Positions 28,929 through 36,916 are shown, numbered from the stretch's first letter. The stretch is DNA of 42,359 nucleotides from Gammaproteobacteria bacterium RIFCSPLOWO2_12_47_11 (GCA_001801885.1 MGYU01000058.1:1-42359), one strand, 5' to 3'. The notes: generated by a model not told the origin, from the sequence alone. Numbers and translations are program-made.

Positions 28929-29896
28929 TTATATGTACGCTTTAGTTTAATCAACATCGTTAGATTAATCATAGCGAACAATAAACCCACAGCCAACAGG
29001 TTATGCAGCGTATTGGTCCACAATGGCATATTCGTTAATATGTTAACAACCCCTAAAATAAATTCAGCGCATAAAATGCATGTAAGAATCAACATGGGTT
29101 TAACCAATACTGGTTGGCGGTGCCTGATAATCTGTAACGCAGTAATTACCAATACCAACAACATTATCGCAATTACCCTGTGCGTTATTTGAATAATACT
29201 GGATGCTTCATCAATTATGAGATGATGATTATTGTCCAATTTCAATTCCCGGAAAATATTATAACTGTCGAGCAAATGACTTGACACATTATCCATGTAG
29301 GTACACGTCACCAATGCAGGGCAGGCAGAACCAGTGTAATTGGCACTGGCCCAGGCACCACTAATGAGTTGTAAAGTTACAGTTGCGGATAAAATTAGCA
29401 GAATAGGCGATCCGGGTTCGGTATTTCGAATCCGTGTTTGTAATATCTGTCGCCAGATCAGCCCGGCTAGGACTATACCTCCCAGTATATTACCCAGTGT
29501 AACAATAGGAACACTTCGTGCCGGAGTAACAATACCCAGTATGGAAAGAAATAACACGATAAAAAACATGAATACGGGTAAAACAGGCGAGATTGTCTTG
29601 CGATACCATAAAGTTATCAATAAGATGATTAAGATGTTAATTCCCAAAACACTAGCAATAAAGCGGTGCATCGCCCGAAAGTTCCTGAATTCAGTGTCAG
29701 GTATTTCTAGCCCCTTGATACCATCTACCATAGAAAGCTGTGCATAACATTCCGGCCAGGGACCACATCCCAAACCGGCCTCACCCAGTCTGATATGTGT
29801 ACTCAGGAAAACTATGAGCAGTGTAAGAATCAAAGCACTGCAATTCAGTAGAAAAAAAAACTTGTTTGAATATTGGTTGGATTTGTTATTCTGCAT
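28925..29896 (-). CDS. ctaA: Heme A synthase (CtaA/COX15 family)
   Basis: A membrane protein of about 323 residues with eight hydrophobic spans in two homologous halves. Conserved His residues occur in 'STHIRLGEAGLGCGPWPEC', 'RAMHRFIASVLG', 'ITHRVIAIML' and 'TLHNLLAVGLL'. The two Cys pairs, CGPWPEC and CPALVTC, are typical of bacterial types. The enzyme oxidises the methyl group of heme O to make heme A. Pairing with the lone oxidase-like gene suggests that protein may contain an A-type heme. ATG 29896 is chosen because it gives a normal leader; ATGs at 29917 and 29980 are in frame and none has a good ribosome-binding site. It lies downstream of the intact cytochrome c. Confidence 0.88.
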   Translation of the reverse strand: MQNNKSNQYSNKFFFLLNCSALILTLLIVFLSTHIRLGEAGLGCGPWPECYAQLSMVDGIKGLEIPDTEFRNFRAMHRFIASVLGINILIILLITLWYRKTISPVLPVFMFFIVLFLSILGIVTPARSVPIVTLGNILGGIVLAGLIWRQILQTRIRNTEPGSPILLILSATVTLQLISGAWASANYTGSACPALVTCTYMDNVSSHLLDSYNIFRELKLDNNHHLIIDEASSIIQITHRVIAIMLLVLVITALQIIRHRQPVLVKPMLILTCILCAEFILGVVNILTNMPLWTNTLHNLLAVGLLFAMINLTMLIKLKRTYN

Positions 29897-29992
29897 CGTT
29901 ATTTCAATCACGTTCATATGAAGTTGTTCATTTTTAAATGACAAGTGATTAAAATAAAGGCGTCCCTGTCTATTATCCATTTTAATTTGTTG

Positions 29993-30298
29993 TTACATAC
30001 TGCTGAAATAGGCGGCAAGATTATCAATATCTTCATCCGTCAGTGGGGCTGCCATGGGTGACATCATTGGATCTGTTCGTGACCCATCACGCAAGGCCTT
30101 CAGCTGTTTGACCATATAACCGAACTTCTGTCCCTTAAGGTTAGGCCAAAGATCATTTGGGCTGATGCCGTCAGCGCCGTGGCAGGCAGCACAGAGTGCG
30201 GCCTTTTCCTTGCCGGCGGCGGCATCTCCTGCTGCAGATACGATGCCAGCCAGACACATCAGTATCGATGTGGTAATCAATTTAGTGTATATATTCAT
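29993..30298 (-). CDS. Small periplasmic cytochrome c
   Basis: A 101-residue monoheme class I cytochrome, c553-like. A signal peptide ends at 'IVSAAGDAAAG', the heme site is CAACH, and distal Met candidates are in 'DPMMSPMAAPL'. The C-terminal helix is 'DEDIDNLAAYFSSM'. It probably donates electrons to a terminal reductase or oxidase; a neighbouring oxidase-like enzyme or NirS are candidates. It is the intact paralogue of the broken gene at 27202-27481. Confidence 0.92.
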   Translation of the reverse strand: MNIYTKLITTSILMCLAGIVSAAGDAAAGKEKAALCAACHGADGISPNDLWPNLKGQKFGYMVKQLKALRDGSRTDPMMSPMAAPLTDEDIDNLAAYFSSM

Positions 30299-30385
30299 TA
30301 ATATGTCCTCCGTTTATTTGTGTTGAAATTAACCTGATTTACCATCTGCCCGCGACTTTAAATAAATCGGCATGAAATGTGATGA

Positions 30386-30562
30386 TCATAAATAAGTGTA
30401 ACGTCCAGCAAGTTCTATTGACCAGAATAACTGCATTAATATTAATTGTACCGAACCGGCAAAAAACATGACCTGGTGTGGCGCAGAAAAAAATGCAGGT
30501 ATATTTTCAACATTCATAAAATCTGCTGAAAAATTTCCGGATTGTGATTTAAATTCACTCAT
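30386..30562 (-). pseudogene. 58-residue truncated ORF, NnrS-like N-terminus
   Basis: An ATG at 30562 opens a 58-residue frame. It includes 'AFFSAPHQVMFFAGSVQLIL' and continues as a hydrophobic helix ending 'ELAGRYTYL', then stops. The 'SAPHxxMFFAG...Q' pattern resembles the opening of some gammaproteobacterial NnrS-like heme/copper membrane proteins of roughly 400 residues. The remainder is absent, so this is probably a decayed remnant in the denitrification region. The recognition is from memory of the pattern and is tentative. The rest of the 305-base stretch 30299-30603 shows nothing else. Confidence 0.4.
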
Positions 30563-30603
30563 GCATTAAATCCAGTTATCATGTAATAAAAATCTGTGGG
30601 TAA

Positions 30604-30999
30604 CTATATTCCCAGATGTGTATGTAATCGTGCATCTTTTGTTTTGAAATGATTGGTAAACCAGTGAGTCAAACTGTCCCCGAGCTTTTGGCAGTCAACA
30701 ATGTCTTTCTCATCATATTCATCCATTATATCAAGAATATCGTCGAGTAACTGTTCGTGGTCCTGTTTGTGATCCTCATACTGATCATATTTCTTCTCAC
30801 GCATTATTTTCTCCTCGAGTGCAAAATGGGCTGATATCCTGGCATAAATTTCACCAAGATAATGTTGTATGACTAAATGTGAATCACTGCCAACAAGTTG
30901 ATCGAATGATTCATTGATTAAGTCGATCAATTCGCGGTGTTCATGATCAATGGACGGTACACCTAGATTGAATTCATCTTTCCATTCAATTAATGTCAT
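30604..30999 (-). CDS. Bacteriohemerythrin
   Basis: A 131-residue four-helix bundle with the hemerythrin di-iron ligand pattern: His in 'SIDHEHREL', His and Glu in 'AHFALEEKIM', 'DHKQDHEQLL', and His/Asp in 'HWFTNHFKTKDARL'. It binds oxygen, and family members can also bind nitric oxide. It ends an operon with the cytochrome b fusion and hypothetical protein (12-base gap upstream), which suggests an oxygen- or NO-handling role in that system. Confidence 0.93.
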   Translation of the reverse strand: MTLIEWKDEFNLGVPSIDHEHRELIDLINESFDQLVGSDSHLVIQHYLGEIYARISAHFALEEKIMREKKYDQYEDHKQDHEQLLDDILDIMDEYDEKDIVDCQKLGDSLTHWFTNHFKTKDARLHTHLGI

Positions 31000-31011
31000 A
31001 CTGTAATCGCC

Positions 31012-31509
31012 TCAATAAAACTGGAAACTACTGTTGCGAAAATCAATCACAAACTGCTGCAGGGGGACAAGATTGATATTGATACCATCTTCATAATCAA
31101 ATCCCTCATCTCTGTTACTGTCTCTCAAACGTACTGTTAATTTATGCTGTCCGGGTGTTACCGGAATTTTTTCATATGCCGAGGCGGCACCATCATGGGC
31201 CAGGCCGGTTGGCGCGTATGATTTTCTCAATAATGTATTGCCATCCATTGTCATTTCAACGAGGACCGGGACCCGTTCCCTCGGACAATCCATGGGGCGC
31301 CGCATATTGGGAGCCAGTGCGGCAATTTCCTCGGGAGACAAACGGCGGCATTCTTCTTTATGTTGACTGGCATGGCTGAAACTCAGTTTGATTAATGCCA
31401 TTTCGGGATCGTGGTGAGTATAAGTGGGAGAATTGGAAAAATAGCCAAGCCCGATTGCAAACAGTGTGAAGGCAATAACCTGTCCGACAATATAGCGCAG
31501 TTCAGGCAT
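31012..31509 (-). CDS. Membrane-anchored hypothetical protein of the cytochrome b operon
   Basis: A 165-residue protein with one N-terminal membrane span (about residues 6-23) and an extracytoplasmic beta-rich domain. Two Cys occur in 'KEECRRLSPEE' and 'RPMDCPRER'. The later part, 'VTPGQHKLTVRLRDSN', looks like an immunoglobulin-like or transthyretin-like beta domain. I do not recognise the family. The start overlaps the end of the cytochrome b fusion gene by eight bases, which indicates tight coupling and likely a subunit or assembly role. Confidence 0.7.
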   Translation of the reverse strand: MPELRYIVGQVIAFTLFAIGLGYFSNSPTYTHHDPEMALIKLSFSHASQHKEECRRLSPEEIAALAPNMRRPMDCPRERVPVLVEMTMDGNTLLRKSYAPTGLAHDGAASAYEKIPVTPGQHKLTVRLRDSNRDEGFDYEDGININLVPLQQFVIDFRNSSFQFY

Positions 31510-33076
31510 GGGTTATCTCTCGATCATTTTCTGATGCTGCAGGTGGCGGTTGTTTCTCTGGCTGTGAAGATGCAAGATTTTTCAGCCGCATACGAAATGC
31601 TGCCAGTTCCCTGAAAAAATCCTTGCGGCGGGTGAGACCAGCCCAGAAATTCCCGATCCGTTCCCGTCCCACCCTCTGACGCAGGCGGGGATCACGTTCA
31701 CCGGCAATACGTGCATCAGTCCATTTGATACCAAGCCGGAAATAACAATCACCTGCACGACAACCGGTGAGAAAGACGCCATCGGCAAGTTTCTTCGATA
31801 GTACAAAATCAATAAAGGACGGGGGCAGCATACCGATGCATGGCATGGTCACGACACCTGCCCCGGTGCCTGCCATTTCTTCAGGGTTGAGGCTGTTCTG
31901 GCAGCCATAAACAATAACCCTGTCATTACCGATCAGTCGTGCTGATGCAGTAATTGTTTTTTCCCGCAATTCCTTAATAGGTTGATCGGGTAGTTCGATC
32001 CCCGGTGATAAATCTGATCTGCGCCGGAACGGGGTTGCAGTAGGGCAGGCACCGGCGCAGATACCGCAACTGGTGCAGTGACTTGCGTCAACAACCGCTT
32101 CGTGCTCGTAGGCACTGCCATCACTACGTGGTTCCATGGTAATCGCACTGAAGGGACAATCGGTGGCACAGCGACTGCAACCATTACAGTTATCAAGATT
32201 GACCACCGCAACCGGATTGCGTTGCCCCGGTGGCAACCAGGGTACCAGCAGCAGGAGTGCAGTCGCAGTTACGAGTAAAATCCAGACTGTTAGTCCCGGT
32301 ACGTAATCAAGTAGCGGGTATATTGACATGTAAAACCAGTCCAGCCCGACTACTGCCGGTACGGTAGCCAGATCCGCGGGTGCATTACTGAGTGCCGGTT
32401 TGGCAATTGACAGCACCAGCAACATAATAAATGTCCCCGCAGCCAGTTCCAGGGGCGGATTGACCCGGGGTGAAGCGTGTCTCTGGATATGGATCCACAT
32501 GATAAATAACAGGAATAACGGCAGTGCAATATGGAGAAAGACCATCAAGGTAAAAAACCGGCCGCTTAATGTCGTGTCGCTGAGAAAGTTACGTGCGATC
32601 GCTTCCCCGAATAGCGGCAGCGTGTCCAGCCATTCAGTGGTGGCGATGGCGATATACTGGGCAAGCGTATCCCAGACCATCCAGTAGCCGGTAATACCGG
32701 CGGAAAAAACAAACCAGAGCATGGGGACGCCGGTAAACCAGGCAAACCAGCGTGAACTCCGGAACCGGTCCATGGCGAATTCACGCAGCAGGTGAATCAT
32801 CATCATGATGACCAGTGCATCCGAGGCATAACGATGCAGGCTGCGCATGATGCCCCCTGCATACCATTGTTCATACGTCAGGTAATCAAGGGATTGGTAG
32901 GCCTCAGTAATTCCGGTGTCGAAGAAGATATAAAGGTATATACCGCTGATGATGACGATCCAGTAATAGAACCAGCCGAGCGCACCGAGTTGATAAAAGG
33001 GATTCCATTTTGGTCCAAAGAGAACGTCGAACCCGTCCTCAATATGTTCGAATCCCGCTCGTAATAATTTTTTCAT
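31502..33076 (-). CDS. Cytochrome b / 2[4Fe-4S] ferredoxin / MvhD-like fusion
   Basis: A 524-residue three-part protein. Residues about 15-230 are a bc1-type cytochrome b N-terminal domain with two bis-His pairs: His81-His95 and His182-His196, each H-x13-H. Two more hydrophobic spans follow. Residues 297-344 bind two [4Fe-4S] clusters: CNGCSRCATDCP and CTSCGICAGACP. Residues about 385-460 match the MvhD/FrhD iron-sulfur subunit family, with Cys392, Cys413 and 'GCRAGDC' (439-444). It could move electrons between quinol and a cytoplasmic iron-sulfur partner. No hydrogenase, Hdr or Rieske protein is encoded nearby, so the partner is unknown. A 155-base gap separates it from the SCO gene. Confidence 0.88.
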   Translation of the reverse strand: MKKLLRAGFEHIEDGFDVLFGPKWNPFYQLGALGWFYYWIVIISGIYLYIFFDTGITEAYQSLDYLTYEQWYAGGIMRSLHRYASDALVIMMMIHLLREFAMDRFRSSRWFAWFTGVPMLWFVFSAGITGYWMVWDTLAQYIAIATTEWLDTLPLFGEAIARNFLSDTTLSGRFFTLMVFLHIALPLFLLFIMWIHIQRHASPRVNPPLELAAGTFIMLLVLSIAKPALSNAPADLATVPAVVGLDWFYMSIYPLLDYVPGLTVWILLVTATALLLLVPWLPPGQRNPVAVVNLDNCNGCSRCATDCPFSAITMEPRSDGSAYEHEAVVDASHCTSCGICAGACPTATPFRRRSDLSPGIELPDQPIKELREKTITASARLIGNDRVIVYGCQNSLNPEEMAGTGAGVVTMPCIGMLPPSFIDFVLSKKLADGVFLTGCRAGDCYFRLGIKWTDARIAGERDPRLRQRVGRERIGNFWAGLTRRKDFFRELAAFRMRLKNLASSQPEKQPPPAASENDREITHA

Positions 33077-33231
33077 GAAAAATACTGCACTATATTAATT
33101 TCAGCATGCAAGTTGAATGCAGGGAACAGGTGGACCTTGTTAACTTTATATATCATAGATTTAAAATGGACAGCATGGTTCATTTTCAAAGGTTACAGGC
33201 AATTAATTATTTTCTGAAATTACAGTTTTAA

Positions 33232-34116
33232 TTATGCCGTCGATTTATGCTGTCGCCAGGAACGCACCACAAAAATAGCAGTGGCACCGAGGGTGAGAAT
33301 ACCTATCCCGATAGCGATAAAGATTGAATAATCAAAACGGTAACGTTTCCTGGTTGGATCGTAGATTGTACAGAACAGACGAATGTTGTTTATCCAGCCG
33401 GTGAGAAGATCGGATTCCGTGTGCTTGCCGAACACCAGGTCCTTTAACGGTTCCACCAGGACGGGTGGTTCGAAATTATCACCATAGATCTGCCTGTAAA
33501 CACGTCCCCCGGCATCCAGTAGTGTTATCTGGGCAAGGTGATCAAATCCCTTTGGGGAGCGGAAATAGATAAAACCAAGTTCGCTACTGAGTGCATCAAT
33601 GGTGGATTGATCGGTGCTGAGAAATGACCAGATCGGCATATCAATACCGCGTTCTTTTGCGAATATACGCATTCGTTCCGGACTGTCTACCGCGGTATCA
33701 AACCCTACTGATATGACTGAAAAGCTGTCATCCCCCAATGCATCACGGGCAATCCTTACAACATCGGAGAGATGCTTGGTCAAAATCGGACAGGTATGGT
33801 AACAACTGGTATAGATGAGACTTACCAGCAGTGGCTTACCGAGAAATTGTGCCAGGTTTGTATCCTCTCCGTCACTGTTGGTAAAACGGTGATCTCCAAT
33901 ATTATTGCCCAGTGCCGACTGGCTGAATTTAAATGCCGCTGCTTCGTCCAGGGCAGGACCGCCGGAATGATGAGACTCCTCGTCATAGGAATAAGCAGGA
34001 TTGGTACCGGACAGTACCAGGAAAATAATAATTGACAGGAGGCAGCTGAAACGTATCAGACAATCAGGACGGATTATTTTTCCTCTGTCTGTTACTCCCC
34101 GCCATTTAACCGCCAT
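33232..34116 (-). CDS. SCO1/SenC family copper chaperone
   Basis: A 294-residue membrane-anchored thioredoxin-fold protein. N-terminal hydrophobic segment about residues 22-42; copper motif C-x3-C in 'TSCYHTCPILTKHL' near 110, with the distal His in 'GFDHLAQIT'. A C-terminal membrane span ('YSIFIAIGIGILTLGATAIFVV') is also present. SCO proteins deliver copper to the CuA site of subunit II; the adjacent subunit II with intact CuA fits. The start has AGGTGAT upstream, 20 bases after the subunit I stop. Confidence 0.9.
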   Translation of the reverse strand: MAVKWRGVTDRGKIIRPDCLIRFSCLLSIIIFLVLSGTNPAYSYDEESHHSGGPALDEAAAFKFSQSALGNNIGDHRFTNSDGEDTNLAQFLGKPLLVSLIYTSCYHTCPILTKHLSDVVRIARDALGDDSFSVISVGFDTAVDSPERMRIFAKERGIDMPIWSFLSTDQSTIDALSSELGFIYFRSPKGFDHLAQITLLDAGGRVYRQIYGDNFEPPVLVEPLKDLVFGKHTESDLLTGWINNIRLFCTIYDPTRKRYRFDYSIFIAIGIGILTLGATAIFVVRSWRQHKSTA

Positions 34117-34136
34117 TGATCACCTGATATCCGCAA

Positions 34137-35822
34137 TTATCTCAATGGCCATATTTCGGCCAGATATTTCCAGTTGACATAGTAATAGAGGACAAAGGTG
34201 GTAAAGAACACCGCTACCAGCACCATCGTACCGGGTACTGCGGGTGTTTCGGCACTGCCGTATTTCGCAACAACCGCGGCTTCCGGTTTATCCGGTTTTG
34301 CCTCTGCCAAGGTAATACGTTTGCCAAAGAAAACCGAGCCGACTGCAACAACGATAAAGATAATACCACCGAGACCGGCGAGTAGTGCGCTTATGCCATT
34401 CAATCCCATCATCAGGTTGGCGGCGCCCGGGAAATCGTAAGGCAGGACGGCATCCGCCAGTGAAATATCCCAGTGCCGTCGCGGTACACCAAGTGTACCC
34501 GCGCCCATCATAAACAGCGATATGCCGGTCACCCCCAGGCCGAACAGATACGGCTGCGCCCTGGCCCAGCCAGGCAGAATCAATTCGCGTTGAAAGATAA
34601 GCGGGATCAACAGGTAGGTCAATGCCATAAAGGCGAGTGTAGTCCCCGCTACAACGGTCGCATGAAAATGACCAACGACGTATATGGTGTTGTGAATAAT
34701 CAGGTTGATCTGCTCTACGCCCATGACAACCCCGGATATACCACCAAGGAAACCAAACAGGATCAACGAAATAAACATCCCTGAAAAAGCCGGGTTGCCC
34801 CACGGGGCCTTACGCAACCACTCAAACAGACCATTGGTGTAACCTTTCCTGCGTTGAGCCGCTTCGATGGAACCCGGAACTGTCAAGCCGTGGATCATGC
34901 TGCCGAGTACGGCCAGGTACATGGCATAACTGGTATTGAAGATCTTCCATTCTGAACTGATGCCCGGATCAACAAGTAAGTGATGAGCACTGGCCAGTTG
35001 CAGAAACAGGATGTACAGCAGGAATGCAAAACGGCTTACTTTTTCTGATAAGGGTTTCGCGCCCAGGGTAACTGCGGCAATGAGATACCAGACGGATATA
35101 TGGGCAGCCACATTGATCTGCTGCGAGGAGTGGCCAAACGCCCAGAAGACTGTCCGGTACATCAGGGTGTCTATGTGACTGACGAGTCCAATGGACCAGA
35201 GGAAAGTCGGGATAAGTATAATGGCACCGGATGCAATAGTGAATACCGCGATGATAGCAGCTGTTACGGCACCGAAAGTTACCAGTGGGACCGAACCTTC
35301 ATAAGTGCGCTCCTGTTTGGCAATGACCAGGGTTCCGAAAAATATAAAACAGCCAATCAGGGCGCCAACAGCGAAAAGTATATATCCGAGATAGAAATGA
35401 GGGGCCGCCTTTAACGGTACGTAGGCAGTGAACAACACGCTGGAATGGCCCTGCAAGACAGCAATATTAATCATGACTGCGCCAATCAACATCAGGGCAA
35501 AACCGGCCCAGGCTATCCGCGGTGTAGCCAGCCGGCAGCCCAGCAAGACTGCAGATGCAAAATAGAGTACCGCCACTTCGAAAAATATGATCCACACCAC
35601 AAGGACATTGAGACCATGTGCCGTGAGCACAAGATAAAACCACTCTGCGGGAAGCAGATGGACTGCTTTCCAGCGGGTCAGTGCCACCATCAGGCCAAAT
35701 AGCCCCCCGATTGCAAGAAAGATTATCGCAATTACAGCATTGGCCTTGATCAGATTTTCAGCTGATCGATAGACACGTAACCCGGTCGCAGGACAAATAC
35801 GGTATTGTTCATTTATTGCCAT
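34137..35822 (-). CDS. B-type heme-copper oxidase subunit I lacking the active-site Tyr (possible NO reductase)
   Basis: A 561-residue integral membrane subunit with about 13 spans, similar in layout to cytochrome ba3 subunit I. Ligands present: His69 ('LTAHGLNVL'), His231 ('FWAFGHSSQQ'), the His280-His281 pair ('ASAHHLLVDPG'), and His385 and His387 ('VVGHFHAT'). The residue at His231+4, where oxygen-reducing A- and B-type oxidases have a cross-linked Tyr, is Gln235. Helix VII also lacks the Tyr used by cbb3 oxidases. Loss of this Tyr is a hallmark of nitric oxide reductases within the superfamily. It follows the CuA subunit II gene by 11 bases. The NO reductase role is inferred; a true but unusual oxidase remains possible. 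Confidence 0.88.
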   Translation of the reverse strand: MAINEQYRICPATGLRVYRSAENLIKANAVIAIIFLAIGGLFGLMVALTRWKAVHLLPAEWFYLVLTAHGLNVLVVWIIFFEVAVLYFASAVLLGCRLATPRIAWAGFALMLIGAVMINIAVLQGHSSVLFTAYVPLKAAPHFYLGYILFAVGALIGCFIFFGTLVIAKQERTYEGSVPLVTFGAVTAAIIAVFTIASGAIILIPTFLWSIGLVSHIDTLMYRTVFWAFGHSSQQINVAAHISVWYLIAAVTLGAKPLSEKVSRFAFLLYILFLQLASAHHLLVDPGISSEWKIFNTSYAMYLAVLGSMIHGLTVPGSIEAAQRRKGYTNGLFEWLRKAPWGNPAFSGMFISLILFGFLGGISGVVMGVEQINLIIHNTIYVVGHFHATVVAGTTLAFMALTYLLIPLIFQRELILPGWARAQPYLFGLGVTGISLFMMGAGTLGVPRRHWDISLADAVLPYDFPGAANLMMGLNGISALLAGLGGIIFIVVAVGSVFFGKRITLAEAKPDKPEAAVVAKYGSAETPAVPGTMVLVAVFFTTFVLYYYVNWKYLAEIWPLR

Positions 35823-35833
35823 TTCTATGTCCC

Positions 35834-36370
35834 CTATTTTTCAATCACGTACATTCTGCCCACCATGGTGTGATGGCCTATACCGCAAAATTCGTTACAT
35901 ACTATTCCGTATTCACCGGCCTTATCGGGCTTGGCAGTCAGAACCATTTCATAGCCCGGGTGGATTTGCAGATTGATATTGACCGGTTGTAAAGAGAATC
36001 CGTGCAGCCAGTCCATGGATGAGATATGCAGACGGTAGCTCTGATCTTTTTCCAGTTCCAGAATAGGCCACCATTGCCAGAGACGGGCAATCAGATAGAC
36101 ATCACTTCCCGGTGGCGGATGCACAACCGGAAAACCGGCCTCATCACGTACCTTGTACTTTTCAATCATGGTGTTGGTCCTGGCGGCGAAATCCTCTGCA
36201 GTAATACGATAGGCCTCGTTTGACAGGTTCTGTTCTCCGACAGCATGCCAGTAGATCATCATGAAAAACATAATCAGGCCCCATATAAAGCCAACGATGA
36301 TCCATATCAATTCGGATTTGGGGATGGGTTCATTCCACCAGAGCTTTTCCTGCGGAGGGCTTATAGACAT
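35834..36370 (-). CDS. CuA-containing oxidase subunit II
   Basis: A 178-residue subunit with one N-terminal membrane helix (about 22-42) and a periplasmic cupredoxin domain. The CuA motif is complete: His in 'MDWLHGFSLQP' and CNEFCGIGHHTM (C-x-E-x-C-x3-H-x2-M) near the C-terminus. It therefore accepts electrons from a soluble cytochrome c. The short single-helix form is that of B-type enzymes. Confidence 0.93.
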   Translation of the reverse strand: MSISPPQEKLWWNEPIPKSELIWIIVGFIWGLIMFFMMIYWHAVGEQNLSNEAYRITAEDFAARTNTMIEKYKVRDEAGFPVVHPPPGSDVYLIARLWQWWPILELEKDQSYRLHISSMDWLHGFSLQPVNINLQIHPGYEMVLTAKPDKAGEYGIVCNEFCGIGHHTMVGRMYVIEK

Positions 36371-36390
36371 GATGAAATCTCCATATTTTA

Positions 36391-36567
36391 TTATTTAGCT
36401 ATAGGGATCTGGACAATTTCCATTACCCCCCAGATGATGTAAAAGACAGTCGGAATAGTAACCCCCAGGAACAGGAGTAAAAATGGATTGTCTATGATTT
36501 GCTGCATAACCGGGATGCGTTTATGCTCATTGTCCTCGCTTTCAGGTGGTGTCTGTTCATCTGACAT
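36391..36567 (-). CDS. Small single-span protein at the head of the oxidase operon
   Basis: A 58-residue protein: an acidic N-terminal tail ('MSDEQTPPESEDNEHK') then one membrane helix ('FLLLFLGVTIPTVFYIIWGVM'). It resembles the small helix subunits (subunit IIa type) that accompany ba3-like oxidases. The ATG at 36567 is supported by GGGAG eight bases upstream. The longer in-frame start at 36621 is rejected. The subunit II gene follows 20 bases downstream. Confidence 0.75.
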   Translation of the reverse strand: MSDEQTPPESEDNEHKRIPVMQQIIDNPFLLLFLGVTIPTVFYIIWGVMEIVQIPIAK

Positions 36568-36653
36568 GGTATTTCTCCCAGAAAAATTATGTCGCGCCGA
36601 TAGTACATTGATAGCTGACATTCTTAATTTGTTTAAGAGTAGTCAATGTATTT

Positions 36654-36715
36654 AATCTATTCCATCATTTCCTTGATTTATATCAATCTATTCCATTATT
36701 TCCTTTGATTTAGTC
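36654..36715. repeat. 31-base imperfect tandem duplication containing a regulatory box
   Basis: Two adjacent copies with a period of 31 bases, both opening AATCTATTCCATYATTTCC and followed by a TTGATTTA core. Only the first copy keeps a perfect FNR/DNR palindrome. The second reads TTGATTTAGTCAA, a degraded or half site. Confidence 0.7.
36673..36686 (-). promoter_or_regulatory. FNR/DNR box of the oxidase-like operon
   Basis: TTGATTTATATCAA, a perfect TTGAT-N4-ATCAA site. On the minus strand a TACATT hexamer (36645-36650) is centred about 32 bases away, placing the box near -41.5 for transcription into 36567. Confidence 0.7.
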
Positions 36716-36727
36716 AATTCTTGTAAC

Positions 36728-36916
36728 TTATTGATTATTAATAAAAATACGTATAGCAGTGAAGCTTAGAAGGGCGAGGAAGGCAAGGATGCAGAAAAAC
36801 ACCAGACTGCGATATTGGAAACGGTGTCCGGCAGCCACTTCCATGCGTTGTAACAACCAGTCAGAGATCAAATACAGGATAATGGCGGTCAGCGTGTATG
36901 ATAATGTCTGAAGCAT
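36728..36916 (-). CDS. Small membrane protein
   Basis: A 62-residue protein with two hydrophobic segments (about residues 5-22 and 38-58) joined by a basic loop with 'RMEVAAGHRFQYR'. Not recognised. It lies upstream of the duplicated regulatory box and so is probably transcribed separately from the oxidase-like operon. Its strand, length and membrane character suggest a real small gene. Confidence 0.5.
   Translation of the reverse strand: MLQTLSYTLTAIILYLISDWLLQRMEVAAGHRFQYRSLVFFCILAFLALLSFTAIRIFINNQ

Noticed and set aside
34137-36370. Plain cytochrome ba3 oxidase call without qualification
   Set aside because: The cross-linked Tyr position is Gln, and no compensating Tyr is in helix VII, so an ordinary oxidase name would hide the main oddity.
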